Origin: JAKAAZ01 sp963817855
GTDB taxonomy: Bacteria > Acidobacteriota > Terriglobia > Terriglobales > Acidobacteriaceae
Length of the DNA stretch: 64,000 nt
Direction of reading: 5' to 3'
Assembly: GCA_963817855.1 (NCBI GenBank)
Contig: CAWFQA010000002.1
Location: forward strand, 682,001-746,000
The notes under the pieces were generated by a model. That model was not told where the DNA came from. It saw only the letters and a list, made by a program, of their open reading frames with translations, and made no database searches. Within the stretch, counting starts at the first letter, position 1, and each line of letters starts with the position of its first letter. Position numbers and translations under genes: made by a program. This document shows, piece after piece, positions 34,161-42,527 of the stretch.

Positions 34161-35661
34161 ACAGCGCCGCCATCTCCCAGCAATTCCGCTCCACATCACG
34201 GACAATGCAGCCGCCCAGCAAACCGCCATCCGCGGAACGCGCCACAATGTCCCACTGTTCTACATTCCACAATTCTGGATTCCACCAATCCCCACTTGAG
34301 CGCCACGGGCCGTAGGCCTTCTCGATGATGTAGCGTTTCTTTTGCAGAAAGAATGAAGTCGGCCGTTCATTCTGCAATGTCACGGAAATGTTTTCCGGTG
34401 GACGAAACTGTCGCAGTGCGACTCGTGGCTGTGGACTAGAGGGCACGGTGACATTTTTTGTAATGACTGCGAAAGGCTCTATGCGAAACTCGTTTGGCTG
34501 GTGAGTATCGCACAGCACGGCACGCCCGACGCATTCTTCGCCAACAATGGCGCGTATACGTGCCAGCGTGACATCCAGTCGACCGGGTTCAGGTAGCTGA
34601 GGAGAAAACAATCCCATTTGCACTTTGCTGGTGCTTCCCGGCTCCGCTGTCATCGTCAACGAAAGAATAGGGGCCGACGGTGGATGAGCCTCCAAGTCCA
34701 GGTGCAGCAGTTTGATCCAGAATTGGCGGTCGTTTGTCGGCAAAGCTGGCCGCACCGTTCGCGTATGCGATCCGCCTGCCTCCAGGCGCAATGCAATTGT
34801 TAGCCCTGCCAATGCCAACATCCGTGACGTAGCGCGCAAGATAAGCTGTTCCAGCATCACCCCTACAACAAACAACAGAGAATCCAGAATTTCTACCGGT
34901 GAATCCAGTTCGCGATACTCTTCCAAGGTGATCTTAGGCTCGACAGGCAGAAACAGATGCGGCAGGCTTCCCATTGCCAACTGGCGAAGACGTTTGCCCT
35001 CCTGCCCCATCCGGGCAATCAGGTCTTTTTCAGGCAGAGCCGCCAGCATTCCAAGCGTACGAATTCCCCATAAAGAAAACTTCTCAACCTGCTCTTCAGA
35101 AAGCGCCAGCACGGAGAGCGGAAGAGGAGCCAGAGCAGCGCTTTCCGCCCCCACAGGAATGACAGTTACAGCAGTCCTTGAAGACATGCCACGCGCAAGA
35201 CAAATCGCTGCATGAAAATTCCGGCTGATCGCAACTGATGCCGTAATCCCCAATGACTTGACGCTATTTTTTAGTTTCTCTGCCAGTGTGGCAGCAGGAC
35301 CAAACAGTTTCTCTGTCCCCGCGATATCAAGAACGCAAAGAAACTGACGCTCCGAGCTGACCTCTTCTACTCTCGGAGTGAAACTCCCTGCACATTCCAG
35401 CAGTGCCATTCTCGTTGCAGCTTCTTCTTCCATGGAACGCTGCAATGCTGTGACCGTAGGAAATGTCTCCATCTCTACCTGAGTCATCCCGGTAAGAACG
35501 CCAAGGCGGCGGGCTTTCACGTTCAGCGAACAAACTTGTTGCAGCGGAGGTTCACCTTCCATCACAGCGCACGGCTTTTCCTGCAACTCCGGTCGAAGTC
35601 GCAGCAAGGCCTGCGCTGCAAACTCCTTTACATACAGGCAGGCGTAGAGTTCTGGATTCAT
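34153..35661 (-). CDS. imuB: ImuB, Y-family polymerase-like protein lacking catalytic residues
   Basis: Catalytically inactive Y-family homologue that links the mutasome to the sliding clamp and recruits DnaE2 and ImuA. Product of 502 residues. Seen: ELYACLYVKEFAAQALLRLR at the N-terminus, where active Y polymerases have an Asp-x-Asp pattern, and FLCVLDIAGTEKLFGPAATL near 110, where an SxDE motif is expected; both carry substitutions, as is typical for ImuB. Helix-hairpin-helix-like and little-finger regions follow. The ATG at 35661 forms an ATGA overlap with imuA, and imuB overlaps dnaE2 by eight bases, so the three genes form one operon. Confidence 0.92.
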   Translation of the reverse strand: MNPELYACLYVKEFAAQALLRLRPELQEKPCAVMEGEPPLQQVCSLNVKARRLGVLTGMTQVEMETFPTVTALQRSMEEEAATRMALLECAGSFTPRVEEVSSERQFLCVLDIAGTEKLFGPAATLAEKLKNSVKSLGITASVAISRNFHAAICLARGMSSRTAVTVIPVGAESAALAPLPLSVLALSEEQVEKFSLWGIRTLGMLAALPEKDLIARMGQEGKRLRQLAMGSLPHLFLPVEPKITLEEYRELDSPVEILDSLLFVVGVMLEQLILRATSRMLALAGLTIALRLEAGGSHTRTVRPALPTNDRQFWIKLLHLDLEAHPPSAPILSLTMTAEPGSTSKVQMGLFSPQLPEPGRLDVTLARIRAIVGEECVGRAVLCDTHQPNEFRIEPFAVITKNVTVPSSPQPRVALRQFRPPENISVTLQNERPTSFFLQKKRYIIEKAYGPWRSSGDWWNPELWNVEQWDIVARSADGGLLGGCIVRDVERNCWEMAALYD

Positions 35662-36698
35662 CGTCGCGCCACCCATGTCGTTTCACTCTGCCAATGCACG
35701 CTGCGTTCTCTTTGTGGCGGCTTACGCAGCGGAACGACCTTGGCCGGCACCGGCTGAAAGCGCTCTCGTGTAACTTCCACTCCATGCTGCACTCCTGTAA
35801 AGACGGTTGCTTCTTTCTGCAGCGGGTGGGCCGTTTGCATCTGCAACACCAGTCCCGCACTGCTTTTCGCACAGGCTCGCTGCGTCAGCAAAAGAAGGCT
35901 TGTCTGGCTGTGTTCCGCAGCCGCACGATAGCGAAACCATGTTGCCAGGGGAACTCGTAAAGAAAATTCAGGCGCCAGACTGGCCATATCCAGCACAATC
36001 GCGCTGAAGCCGCCCGCCTGTAAAAGAAGATCCGTTACCCGAAGCGCCTGCTCAATTCTTGACCATGGCTTAGCTGAGCTAACCCATGCTACTTGTCTTG
36101 GAGAGTCGGCTACCGGGTGAGCCACAATCGTGGATTGTTCTTCCCGTGGCGTTGCCGGTGAACCTGCATGTTCCGATGCCTTTGTTTCGTTCTGAAAAAA
36201 ATTATGGAGAGCCTCCGGCAATCCCTTCCCCTCTTTCCGCGGATGAGGACCAAAACCACCGCCATGCAACCCTTTCATAATCGGCGAGGGAACCAGATAT
36301 TTCCCTGGAAGAACAAATGTATCCTTAGTAATTTGCTGGATGTTTTTTTGCCTTGTGACGCCGCATCGTACCCACAGCATTCGATCAAGATCGACGCCGG
36401 ATGCAGCTGCGGATTCAGGATGAAGAGCATCCGAAACATCGATCCACGCACATACCTTGGCAGCTTGTGTAATGCCCGCAAGAAATGAAAATACCAGCGC
36501 AGTTCGACCGGAACACTCCGGGCCCACAATCTCCGTGATCGCTCCCACGGGAAGGCCCCCCTCCAGCAACTGATCAAGCGTCTGAATACCCGTAGCCACA
36601 ACTGGGCGAATGATCCGCTGCACGGGAGTTAGTGCGGACGGAATTCTTTGTGCCAGAGAAGCTTCAATTTCGGCGCGAAGAATGGCTGCAGTCGGCAT
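35658..36698 (-). CDS. imuA: ImuA, RecA-like mutasome accessory protein
   Basis: RecA-related accessory protein of the ImuA-ImuB-DnaE2 mutasome. Product of 346 residues. Seen: TGIQTLDQLLEGGLPVGAIT near 37-56, P-loop-like GPECSGRTALVFSFLAG near 59-75 where the usual Lys is Arg, a less conserved middle of about 90 residues (140-225), and LLLQAGGFSAIVLDMASLAP near 227. RecA-type DNA-binding loops are not evident. First gene of the cassette; its promoter must lie between 36699 and 36914. Expected to be SOS-induced; no standard LexA box is visible. Confidence 0.88.
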   Translation of the reverse strand: MPTAAILRAEIEASLAQRIPSALTPVQRIIRPVVATGIQTLDQLLEGGLPVGAITEIVGPECSGRTALVFSFLAGITQAAKVCAWIDVSDALHPESAAASGVDLDRMLWVRCGVTRQKNIQQITKDTFVLPGKYLVPSPIMKGLHGGGFGPHPRKEGKGLPEALHNFFQNETKASEHAGSPATPREEQSTIVAHPVADSPRQVAWVSSAKPWSRIEQALRVTDLLLQAGGFSAIVLDMASLAPEFSLRVPLATWFRYRAAAEHSQTSLLLLTQRACAKSSAGLVLQMQTAHPLQKEATVFTGVQHGVEVTRERFQPVPAKVVPLRKPPQRERSVHWQSETTWVARR

Positions 36699-37043
36699 AG
36701 GCTATCTTCGCCTTATATTCGCCTATCTGACCGCACCTCTGTCAATCCGCATTTGCTGCGCTCTTAGTGCACTATGGTGCAAGTTATAGAAAAAGAAAGA
36801 AATAAAGTTTAAATTAGTTCGATGTATGGCTGACTTCATGCCCTTTTATTGGCCCGGACCTTCTAAGAGAAAATCGCCAAAATGGCGAATCCATCTTCTG
36901 CTTTGTGATCACTTGTGGTCAGCAAAATTTCAGATTCTTTAGAACGGAAATTTGTTCCCGTTCTTCTTTCAGCTCAAATCGTAGTTCGCGCAAATCGCAA
37001 ACTCAAGGCATCTATTTCATACTTGCAGGCGTCTTCTGATGTC
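36699..37043. promoter_or_regulatory. Divergent intergenic region of imuA and mrpE with three dyads
   Basis: About 345 bases between the imu cassette (left) and the Mrp module (right). Seen: two copies of TAT[CA]TTCGCC at 36703-36712 and 36714-36723; a dyad TGCAC-TATG-GTGCA at 36768-36781; a perfect dyad TCGCCA-AAA-TGGCGA at 36874-36887; and a near-perfect dyad TGATCAC-TT-GTGGTCA at 36905-36920. One of these may be the LexA-type operator for imuA and another a site for the antiporter operon. Which is which cannot be decided. The frame from 36915 to 37043 reads into mrpE but lacks family similarity. Confidence 0.45.
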
Positions 37044-37553
37044 ATGCACGTCCCCCCAGCAACAAAGTCAAAAGCGATCTTCGTCGCATTGCTGGCTGTC
37101 CTTCTTATGTCAGGGGAATGGATCCTCCTGGTTGCTGGCACTCACAAAGACGAAATGATTGTGGGGGCAGCTTCCGTTCTGGTATCCGGCGCATTCTTGT
37201 TTGTTGCTCACCGGACCAGCACACTTCACACCGATTTTCGCCTCTCCGATATAGCAAAAGGCTGGCGCATTCCCTGGTACGTTGCGAGCGGTATCTATGA
37301 GATCACTGTCATCCTCCTCAAAGATATTTTCGGCATTGAAAGAACAAAATCTCTCTATCGCGTTAGTGGATTCAAAACTGCGAAATATGATGCAGTTCTT
37401 GTAACACGACGAGTTCTAGCGATTGTCTATACAACGACAGCGCCCAACTTCATTGTTATCGGTATTGATTACACGCAGAGCAGAATGCTTTTTCACCAGC
37501 TCGAACGCAGTAGTGTTCCAAGAATGACCAAAGAGCTTGGAGCACAGTTATGA
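37044..37553 (+). CDS. mrpE: Mrp/Mbh cation antiporter subunit E
   Basis: Small membrane subunit of a multisubunit Na+/H+ antiporter, 169 residues. Seen: two N-terminal spans (IFVALLAVLLMSGEWILLVAG, MIVGAASVLVSGAFLFVA), then a soluble domain with ASGIYEITVILLKDIFG near 91-107 and the C-terminal TTTAPNFIVIGID pattern typical of MrpE/MnhE. I placed the start at the ATG at 37044 to match the family length; a GTG at 36915 is in frame. Overlaps mrpF by four bases. Confidence 0.88.
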   Translation: MHVPPATKSKAIFVALLAVLLMSGEWILLVAGTHKDEMIVGAASVLVSGAFLFVAHRTSTLHTDFRLSDIAKGWRIPWYVASGIYEITVILLKDIFGIERTKSLYRVSGFKTAKYDAVLVTRRVLAIVYTTTAPNFIVIGIDYTQSRMLFHQLERSSVPRMTKELGAQL

Positions 37554-37801
37554 ACCCCTGGTTGATTGCCGGCATGTCAGTTTCTGCAACACTGGTGCCC
37601 TGCGCGGCCATGTGTTTGCGCGGCTCTCCCGAACGCCGACTTGTCGGATTGGAAATGACCAGCATGATGGTAACCATCGCGATGGTGATGTTTGCGGTTG
37701 GCTATGGCCGCACCCCCTTCGTCGACATTCCGCTTGCGCTGGCCATCCTCTCGGTCGGGGGAGGGCTCGTATATGCGCGTTTCCTGGGAAAACATTTATG
37801 A
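37550..37801 (+). CDS. mrpF: Mrp/Mbh antiporter subunit F
   Basis: Three-span subunit of 83 residues. Seen: RGSPERRLVGLEMTSMMVTI in the first loop and FVDIPLALAILSVGGGLVYA in the last span, the conserved MrpF pattern with a buried Asp in the membrane. Overlaps mrpE and mrpG by ATGA at both ends. Confidence 0.9.
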   Translation: MNPWLIAGMSVSATLVPCAAMCLRGSPERRLVGLEMTSMMVTIAMVMFAVGYGRTPFVDIPLALAILSVGGGLVYARFLGKHL

Positions 37802-38142
37802 CAGCTCACTCTATTGTCGAAAATGGTTTTCTCGCCGTGGTGGTGCTGGCATGCTGGCTGGGTGCAATCGGCATGTGGCGCATGCGAGAACCGATGCAGG
37901 CACTACATTATCTTTCTCTGCCGGCGACCTTGGGTGCGTTTGCATTGGCGATCGCCGTTTTTTTGGCCGATGGAGCAAACCAGGCTTTCTGGAAGATGCT
38001 GCTGATCGCGTTCATTCTGCTTGCCACCAATTCTGTTGTCACTCATGCTACCGCTCGTTCGTTCCGAGCACGCGAGCTGGGACATTGGGAGCCATTGGAC
38101 GGAGATCCCTTCGAATTCGTCGGTGACACGGAGAAGAAATGA
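37798..38142 (+). CDS. mrpG: Mrp/Mbh antiporter subunit G
   Basis: Three-span subunit of 114 residues. Seen: AIGMWRMREPMQALHYLSLP near 25-44 (the MrpG loop usually reads RxxDxxxRLHxxS/T; here MREPMQALHYLS) and FILLATNSVVTHATARSFRA near 70-89. The start at 37798 is fixed by an ATGA overlap with mrpF; upstream sequence in this frame is the shadow of mrpE and mrpF. A four-base overlap with the DUF4040 gene follows. Confidence 0.88.
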   Translation: MTAHSIVENGFLAVVVLACWLGAIGMWRMREPMQALHYLSLPATLGAFALAIAVFLADGANQAFWKMLLIAFILLATNSVVTHATARSFRARELGHWEPLDGDPFEFVGDTEKK

Positions 38143-38417
38143 TTTGGTTTGGCGCTGCACTCATGCTGCTGGTAGCCGTCTCCGGCTTCCTTGTCGTACA
38201 AACTCGCGATGTCACAGCCCAGGTGATTGCGCTGGGATTCTACGGCCTGCTGATGGCGCTGGTTTTTTTCTTCTTTCAGGCTCCCGACGTCGCATTATCT
38301 CAAGTGACTGTTGGAGCGATTGCGCTGCCATTGATGGTGATGCTGGCGATATCGCGCATGAGATTTCGCAGCGCACATAAGCATTCCGCAGGCAGCAAGG
38401 GAGATGAGCATGACTGA
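38139..38417 (+). CDS. DUF4040 antiporter subunit (MbhD-like, equals part of the MrpA C-terminus)
   Basis: Small membrane subunit of 92 residues with three spans. Seen: VIALGFYGLLMALVFFFFQA and PDVALSQVTVGAIALPLMVM, the signature of the DUF4040 segment found near the C-terminus of MrpA and as separate MbhD in hydrogen-evolving membrane hydrogenases. As a stand-alone gene it shows that this operon follows the Mbh-type split arrangement. Overlaps mrpG by four bases and mrpB by fourteen. Confidence 0.85.
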   Translation: MIWFGAALMLLVAVSGFLVVQTRDVTAQVIALGFYGLLMALVFFFFQAPDVALSQVTVGAIALPLMVMLAISRMRFRSAHKHSAGSKGDEHD

Positions 38418-39159
38418 ACGGATACGTGTCCGCATCTTTCTGATCTCAGGCTTCGTTTTCTTTGGGCTGTACTGCTATGCAAGCCTGAACGTGCCGCCGT
38501 GGGGACACTACCGCGGCCCTTACGGAGATGCGATCGCACGCGTGGCCGTCTACGAACGCCACGCAACCGACGTTGTGAACGCGATCAATTACGACTACCG
38601 CGGTTTCGATACGCTTGGTGAGGAGTTCATCCTTTTTACCGCTGTTCTGGGCGTCATGATGTTGTTGCGTCGAGAAGAAGGTGTGCAAACGCGTTCGGTC
38701 GGCAAAGTGGAAGATAACTCCAAGCTGAGTTCCACGGTGCGTGCGATGTGCCGCCCGGCATTAATGGTCACGCTGGTATTCGGTTTCTATATCGGTACAC
38801 AGGGGCAATTAACTCCTGGCGGCGGCTTTCAGGCGGGAGTGATCCTTGCGGCGGTGCCATTCCTAATCTACGTGTGCGAGAACGTCAAGGCATTCGAACG
38901 TGTCGCATCCCACGTCGCGGTTGAAGTCATTGAGGCGGTCGGAGCTGGGTCGTACGCGCTAATCGGCCTCGCTGCTCTATTCTTCGGGGTGCCGTTGCTG
39001 ACCAATATACTTCCGCTGGGTAAGACTGGAGATGTGTTCTCCGCCGGCAATATCGCGTTGATCAGCGCATGTGTCGGGGTGGAGGTCACTGCGGCGTTTC
39101 TATTAGTTGGCTATACCTATCTGCAGGAAATCATCACGGGCGAATTGCCGGAGGAATAG
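38404..39159 (+). CDS. mrpB: Fused MbhE-like and MrpB/MnhB antiporter subunit
   Basis: Membrane subunit of 251 residues combining two parts. Seen: an N-terminal segment (about 1-90) with YDYRGFDTLGEEFILFTAVL, the pattern found at the very end of MrpA and in MbhE, followed by a MnhB domain (about 115-250) with LVFGFYIGTQGQLTPGGGFQ, AGVILAAVPFLIY and ALIGLAALFFG. So it fuses what is separate in Mbh complexes. The ATG at 38404 lies inside the previous gene. Confidence 0.88.
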   Translation: MSMTERIRVRIFLISGFVFFGLYCYASLNVPPWGHYRGPYGDAIARVAVYERHATDVVNAINYDYRGFDTLGEEFILFTAVLGVMMLLRREEGVQTRSVGKVEDNSKLSSTVRAMCRPALMVTLVFGFYIGTQGQLTPGGGFQAGVILAAVPFLIYVCENVKAFERVASHVAVEVIEAVGAGSYALIGLAALFFGVPLLTNILPLGKTGDVFSAGNIALISACVGVEVTAAFLLVGYTYLQEIITGELPEE

Positions 39160-39162
39160 TGA

Positions 39163-39519
39163 ATGCAGCACATCTTAGATTCACTTCCTTATTTTGTTTC
39201 AGCGTGGCTTTTCGTCTGCGGCTTGTACGGTATCATCACCAGCCGTCATCTGGTGCATATGGTCGTCTGCCTGGCAATCTTGCAAAGCTCGACGTACATG
39301 TTGTTGCTCAGCATTGGATATCGGATCGGAGGTGCGGCTCCGATCTTCGCGGACATTCCTCCCGGTAGAGTAGTCGTGGATCCGGTGGTGCAGGCGCTAA
39401 TGCTGACGGATGTTGTGGTCGAGGCCGTGGTGGTTGCGCTGCTGCTTGCAATGGTGGTCAAAGCCTACGAGAAATCCGGCTGCACGTCGCCGGCGGATCT
39501 AAGGATGATGCGGGGATAA
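39163..39519 (+). CDS. mrpC: Mrp/Mbh antiporter subunit C (NuoK-like)
   Basis: Three-span subunit of 118 residues homologous to NuoK. Seen: GLYGIITSRHLVHMVVCLAI near 21-40, VDPVVQALMLTDVVVEAVVV near 72-91 with the buried acidic residues expected in MrpC. It begins three bases after mrpB stops and ends eleven bases before mrpD. Confidence 0.92.
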   Translation: MQHILDSLPYFVSAWLFVCGLYGIITSRHLVHMVVCLAILQSSTYMLLLSIGYRIGGAAPIFADIPPGRVVVDPVVQALMLTDVVVEAVVVALLLAMVVKAYEKSGCTSPADLRMMRG

Positions 39520-39530
39520 CCGCCGACTGC

Positions 39531-41348
39531 ATGTCTGGACCATCCCCACTTACGCCGCTACCGGTAGCTCTTCCTCTGCTTGGCGCGGCTGTGCTCGCAG
39601 CTTTGCGAAAATGGTTAGGGCGCATACTCTCCGATAGCCTGGGCATTCTGTTTGCCGCTGTGACACTTGTTCTTTGCTGTTTGTTGTTGATCCACGCAAC
39701 CCACGGAACAACCGTTTACTGGTTTGGCAATTGGTATCCGCGCGGCTCCATGGTGATGGGGATCGGCTTCTTCGTCGATACCATTGGTGCAGGCTTGGCA
39801 ACGCTTGCCGCGCTACTCGCCTTTCTCGCGTTATTGTTTTCCTGGCGGTTTGTTGACTCCGGCAGCAACCATTTCCAGCCGCTGATGCTTGTTTTTTTGG
39901 GGGCCATGTGCGGCTTTTCTCTGACGGGAGATCTGTTCAATCTTTTTGTCTTTTTTGAACTAATGAGTACTGCTGCCTTTGCATTATGCGGCTTGAAAAC
40001 TGCCGAACCCGCACCGCTGCAAGGATCTTTCAACTTCGCTGTCACCAATACAATTGCGGCCTTCTTGATTCTGACCGGCGTTGCACTTCTGTACGCAATA
40101 ACAGGCGCGCTAAATATGGCGCAGATTGGGCTTGCGCTCGGAGCGCGGCATGATCCACTCGTACTGTTTGCATTCACGCTGCTCACGTGCGGCTTCTTGA
40201 TCAAAGGCGCAATTGTTCCGTTTCACCTGTGGCTGCCGGACGCTCACGCGGTTGCTCCCACCCCGGTGTGCGTTTTATTTTCTGGCCTGATGGTAGAACT
40301 TGGGCTATACGCGGTGGTGCGCTTACATTCCGTAATTTTTGCGCAATCGCTGGCATCCCACAGCTCTCAGTTACGAGGCATTTTGACCGTCCTTGCTGGA
40401 ATAAGCGTCGTGATCAGCGGATTGATGTGCTATGCCGAACATCACCTGAAACGGCTGCTCGCTTTTTCAACGGTATGCCACGCCAGCCTGATGCTGCTCG
40501 GCTTTGCCATGCTGGGGCCGCTGGCAGTCGCTGCCATGCTGACCTACCTGCTGGCCCATGCTCTTATTAAATCCGGGCTTTTCTTTGTGACCGGAATCGT
40601 GCTGCACCGTCTGCGATCAATCAGTGAGCGAACCTTGTTTGGTAAAGGAGTGAACATGCGCTGGACGGCTGGATTATGGTTCCTGGGCGCAATCGGTTTG
40701 GCAGCTGCTCCTCCGTTCAGCTTGATGCTGGGCGAAGCGGGAGCAACGCGAGCGGCTGAATTGGCGGGTATCCACGGAATCTGGATCTTTTTTGTGTTCG
40801 GCAGCGCCATCACATCCGCAGCGGTGCTGCGCGTCGGCGCGCATACCTTCCTCGGCTGGGGCGACTCGCCGGTGACAGATCGTGCTGCGGAGGTGGGTGA
40901 GCTTCCTGAGACCAAGCCAGAGGAGAAACTAATTTTCTGGTATCACTTTTTTCCCCCGGCGGTATGCATCCTGGGAGCTTTGGCGCTGACGTTTTTGCCG
41001 GGATGGCTGCAGGTACTCCGCAATGGAGCCGCAGCGCTTGCCAGTCAGCCGGCATACCTGCATACGGTGTACAGCGGTCAGAATGTCGCTGTGACGCAGC
41101 CCTCATGGCGGCAGGCTTTCCCCGACGGGGCGGTGCATGGAGCCATCGCGCTTCTTCTCGCCATTCTGCTGGCGGCAAATTCGACCTTCCGACTTCGATT
41201 CCCTCGAAAATTTCGCTTTGGCCCCTTTCTTGAGCACGGACTACGGCCCTTGCGGGAGACGCAGAGTGGTCACCCCGGAGACTACGTGATGTGGATTACA
41301 GTGGGGCTGGCAGTTTTCGGGCTCTCCGTTCAAGTACTGCTGCGCTGA
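39531..41348 (+). CDS. mrpD: Mrp/Mbh antiporter subunit D (NuoL/M/N-like)
   Basis: Large ion-translocating subunit of 605 residues with about fourteen spans, homologous to complex I antiporter-like subunits. Seen: GDLFNLFVFFELMSTAAFAL near 134-153 with the key membrane Glu, LTCGFLIKGAIVPFHLWLPD near 219-238 with the key Lys, AHAVAPTPVCVLFSGLMVEL, and YLLAHALIKSGLFFVTGIVL. It is the only large antiporter-like subunit in the operon: no MrpA N-terminal counterpart is present upstream or downstream. The C-terminal 150 residues form an extra soluble and membrane tail. Confidence 0.93.
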   Translation: MSGPSPLTPLPVALPLLGAAVLAALRKWLGRILSDSLGILFAAVTLVLCCLLLIHATHGTTVYWFGNWYPRGSMVMGIGFFVDTIGAGLATLAALLAFLALLFSWRFVDSGSNHFQPLMLVFLGAMCGFSLTGDLFNLFVFFELMSTAAFALCGLKTAEPAPLQGSFNFAVTNTIAAFLILTGVALLYAITGALNMAQIGLALGARHDPLVLFAFTLLTCGFLIKGAIVPFHLWLPDAHAVAPTPVCVLFSGLMVELGLYAVVRLHSVIFAQSLASHSSQLRGILTVLAGISVVISGLMCYAEHHLKRLLAFSTVCHASLMLLGFAMLGPLAVAAMLTYLLAHALIKSGLFFVTGIVLHRLRSISERTLFGKGVNMRWTAGLWFLGAIGLAAAPPFSLMLGEAGATRAAELAGIHGIWIFFVFGSAITSAAVLRVGAHTFLGWGDSPVTDRAAEVGELPETKPEEKLIFWYHFFPPAVCILGALALTFLPGWLQVLRNGAAALASQPAYLHTVYSGQNVAVTQPSWRQAFPDGAVHGAIALLLAILLAANSTFRLRFPRKFRFGPFLEHGLRPLRETQSGHPGDYVMWITVGLAVFGLSVQVLLR

Positions 41349-41496
41349 CTGGATGAAATTGGCAATTCGTTCATCTAGATGAAATCATGCTGAACCTTAA
41401 GGTGCTTGACACTTCCATTCGAGGCAATGAGAATTGGTTTGGATTAAATCGTTTGAATAGCATGTACCCGTCGATTTCAGCATGGAGGAATACAAG

Positions 41497-42486
41497 GTGA
41501 AGCTTTACAGAATTGGATTTCTCACGTTCGCCTCGACCGTTCTTTTCCTTGGCGGGGGAGTTTCTCACGCCCAACCGCCCTCGTCCGATAATGCAATTGC
41601 CAATTCCGCGGAAGTGAAGCCGTTTCTGGGTCGGTGGGATTTGACCCTGTATGCCCCGGACCGTCAGTACCCGTCCTGGTTGGAGCTAACCGAAAGCGGG
41701 GACCAGTTGCAAGGCCGCATGGTGGGTCGCTGGGGTAATGCTCATCCAATTTTGAACCTCAAGATTGAGAATTCAGTGCTGACCTTCGCCTCTCCTAAAA
41801 ACGAGGAAGACACACCAAAAGACATGCCGTTTCAGGCAAAGCTTGTCGGCGGAAAGCTGGCTGGAACCTTGTCCGGGCCTGACGGAACCTCCTGGCGATG
41901 GACGGGCGTGCGAGCTCCCTTATTGAACCGCACCACGGTTGCGAAATGGGGGAAGCCCGTCCAGCTATTCAACGGAAAAGATACAACGGGCTGGCATTTT
42001 GACAATCCGAGGGCCGCGAACATCTGGAGCGTGAAAGATGGCGTGCTGGTCAGCACCGCCCATGGAAGCAATATCATTACGAACCGCAAATTTCGCGACT
42101 TCAAACTGCATGTTGAATTCAATTGCAAGCCTGAGTGCAATACGGGAGTGTATCTGCGCGGTCGGTACGAGGTGCAAATTGCGGATGATGCCGGAGAAGA
42201 CCCGCCAAATCGACAGACTGGCTCTGTCTACGGATTTATTACTCCGTCTCCGCTGATTCCTCTCCATCCTGGAACTTGGCATTCCTACGAAATCACCTTG
42301 ATCGGGCGAACCGTGACAGTGGTTGAAGATGGTCAAACCATCATCGACGAGAAAGAAATTCCCGGGATCACCGGAGACGCGCTAGACAGTCACGAAGGAC
42401 TTCCCGGCCCGATCTATCTTCAGGGAGCCGAGCCTCATGGGGGATTTTCTTTTAGAAATCTGGTTATCACCCCGGCAATGGATTAG
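41497..42486 (+). CDS. Exported DUF1080 (3-keto-disaccharide hydrolase-like) protein
   Basis: Exported protein of 329 residues. Seen: signal peptide (FLTFASTVLFLGGGVSHA), an N-terminal beta domain of about 110 residues (FLGRWDLTLYAPDRQYPSWL), then a DUF1080 concanavalin-like domain from about residue 155 (PVQLFNGKDTTGWHF, WSVKDGVLVST, LHVEFNCKPECNTGVYLRGR, YEVQIADDAG, GFSFRNLVI). Some DUF1080 proteins hydrolyse 3-keto-glycosides. I chose the GTG at 41497 because GGAGG at 41484-41488 lies eight bases before it; the ATG at 41482 overlaps that site. Confidence 0.87.
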   Translation: MKLYRIGFLTFASTVLFLGGGVSHAQPPSSDNAIANSAEVKPFLGRWDLTLYAPDRQYPSWLELTESGDQLQGRMVGRWGNAHPILNLKIENSVLTFASPKNEEDTPKDMPFQAKLVGGKLAGTLSGPDGTSWRWTGVRAPLLNRTTVAKWGKPVQLFNGKDTTGWHFDNPRAANIWSVKDGVLVSTAHGSNIITNRKFRDFKLHVEFNCKPECNTGVYLRGRYEVQIADDAGEDPPNRQTGSVYGFITPSPLIPLHPGTWHSYEITLIGRTVTVVEDGQTIIDEKEIPGITGDALDSHEGLPGPIYLQGAEPHGGFSFRNLVITPAMD

Positions 42487-42527
42487 GTTGAACCGGTTGC
42501 CGTCGTGAAACAATAGTCGAATCCACG

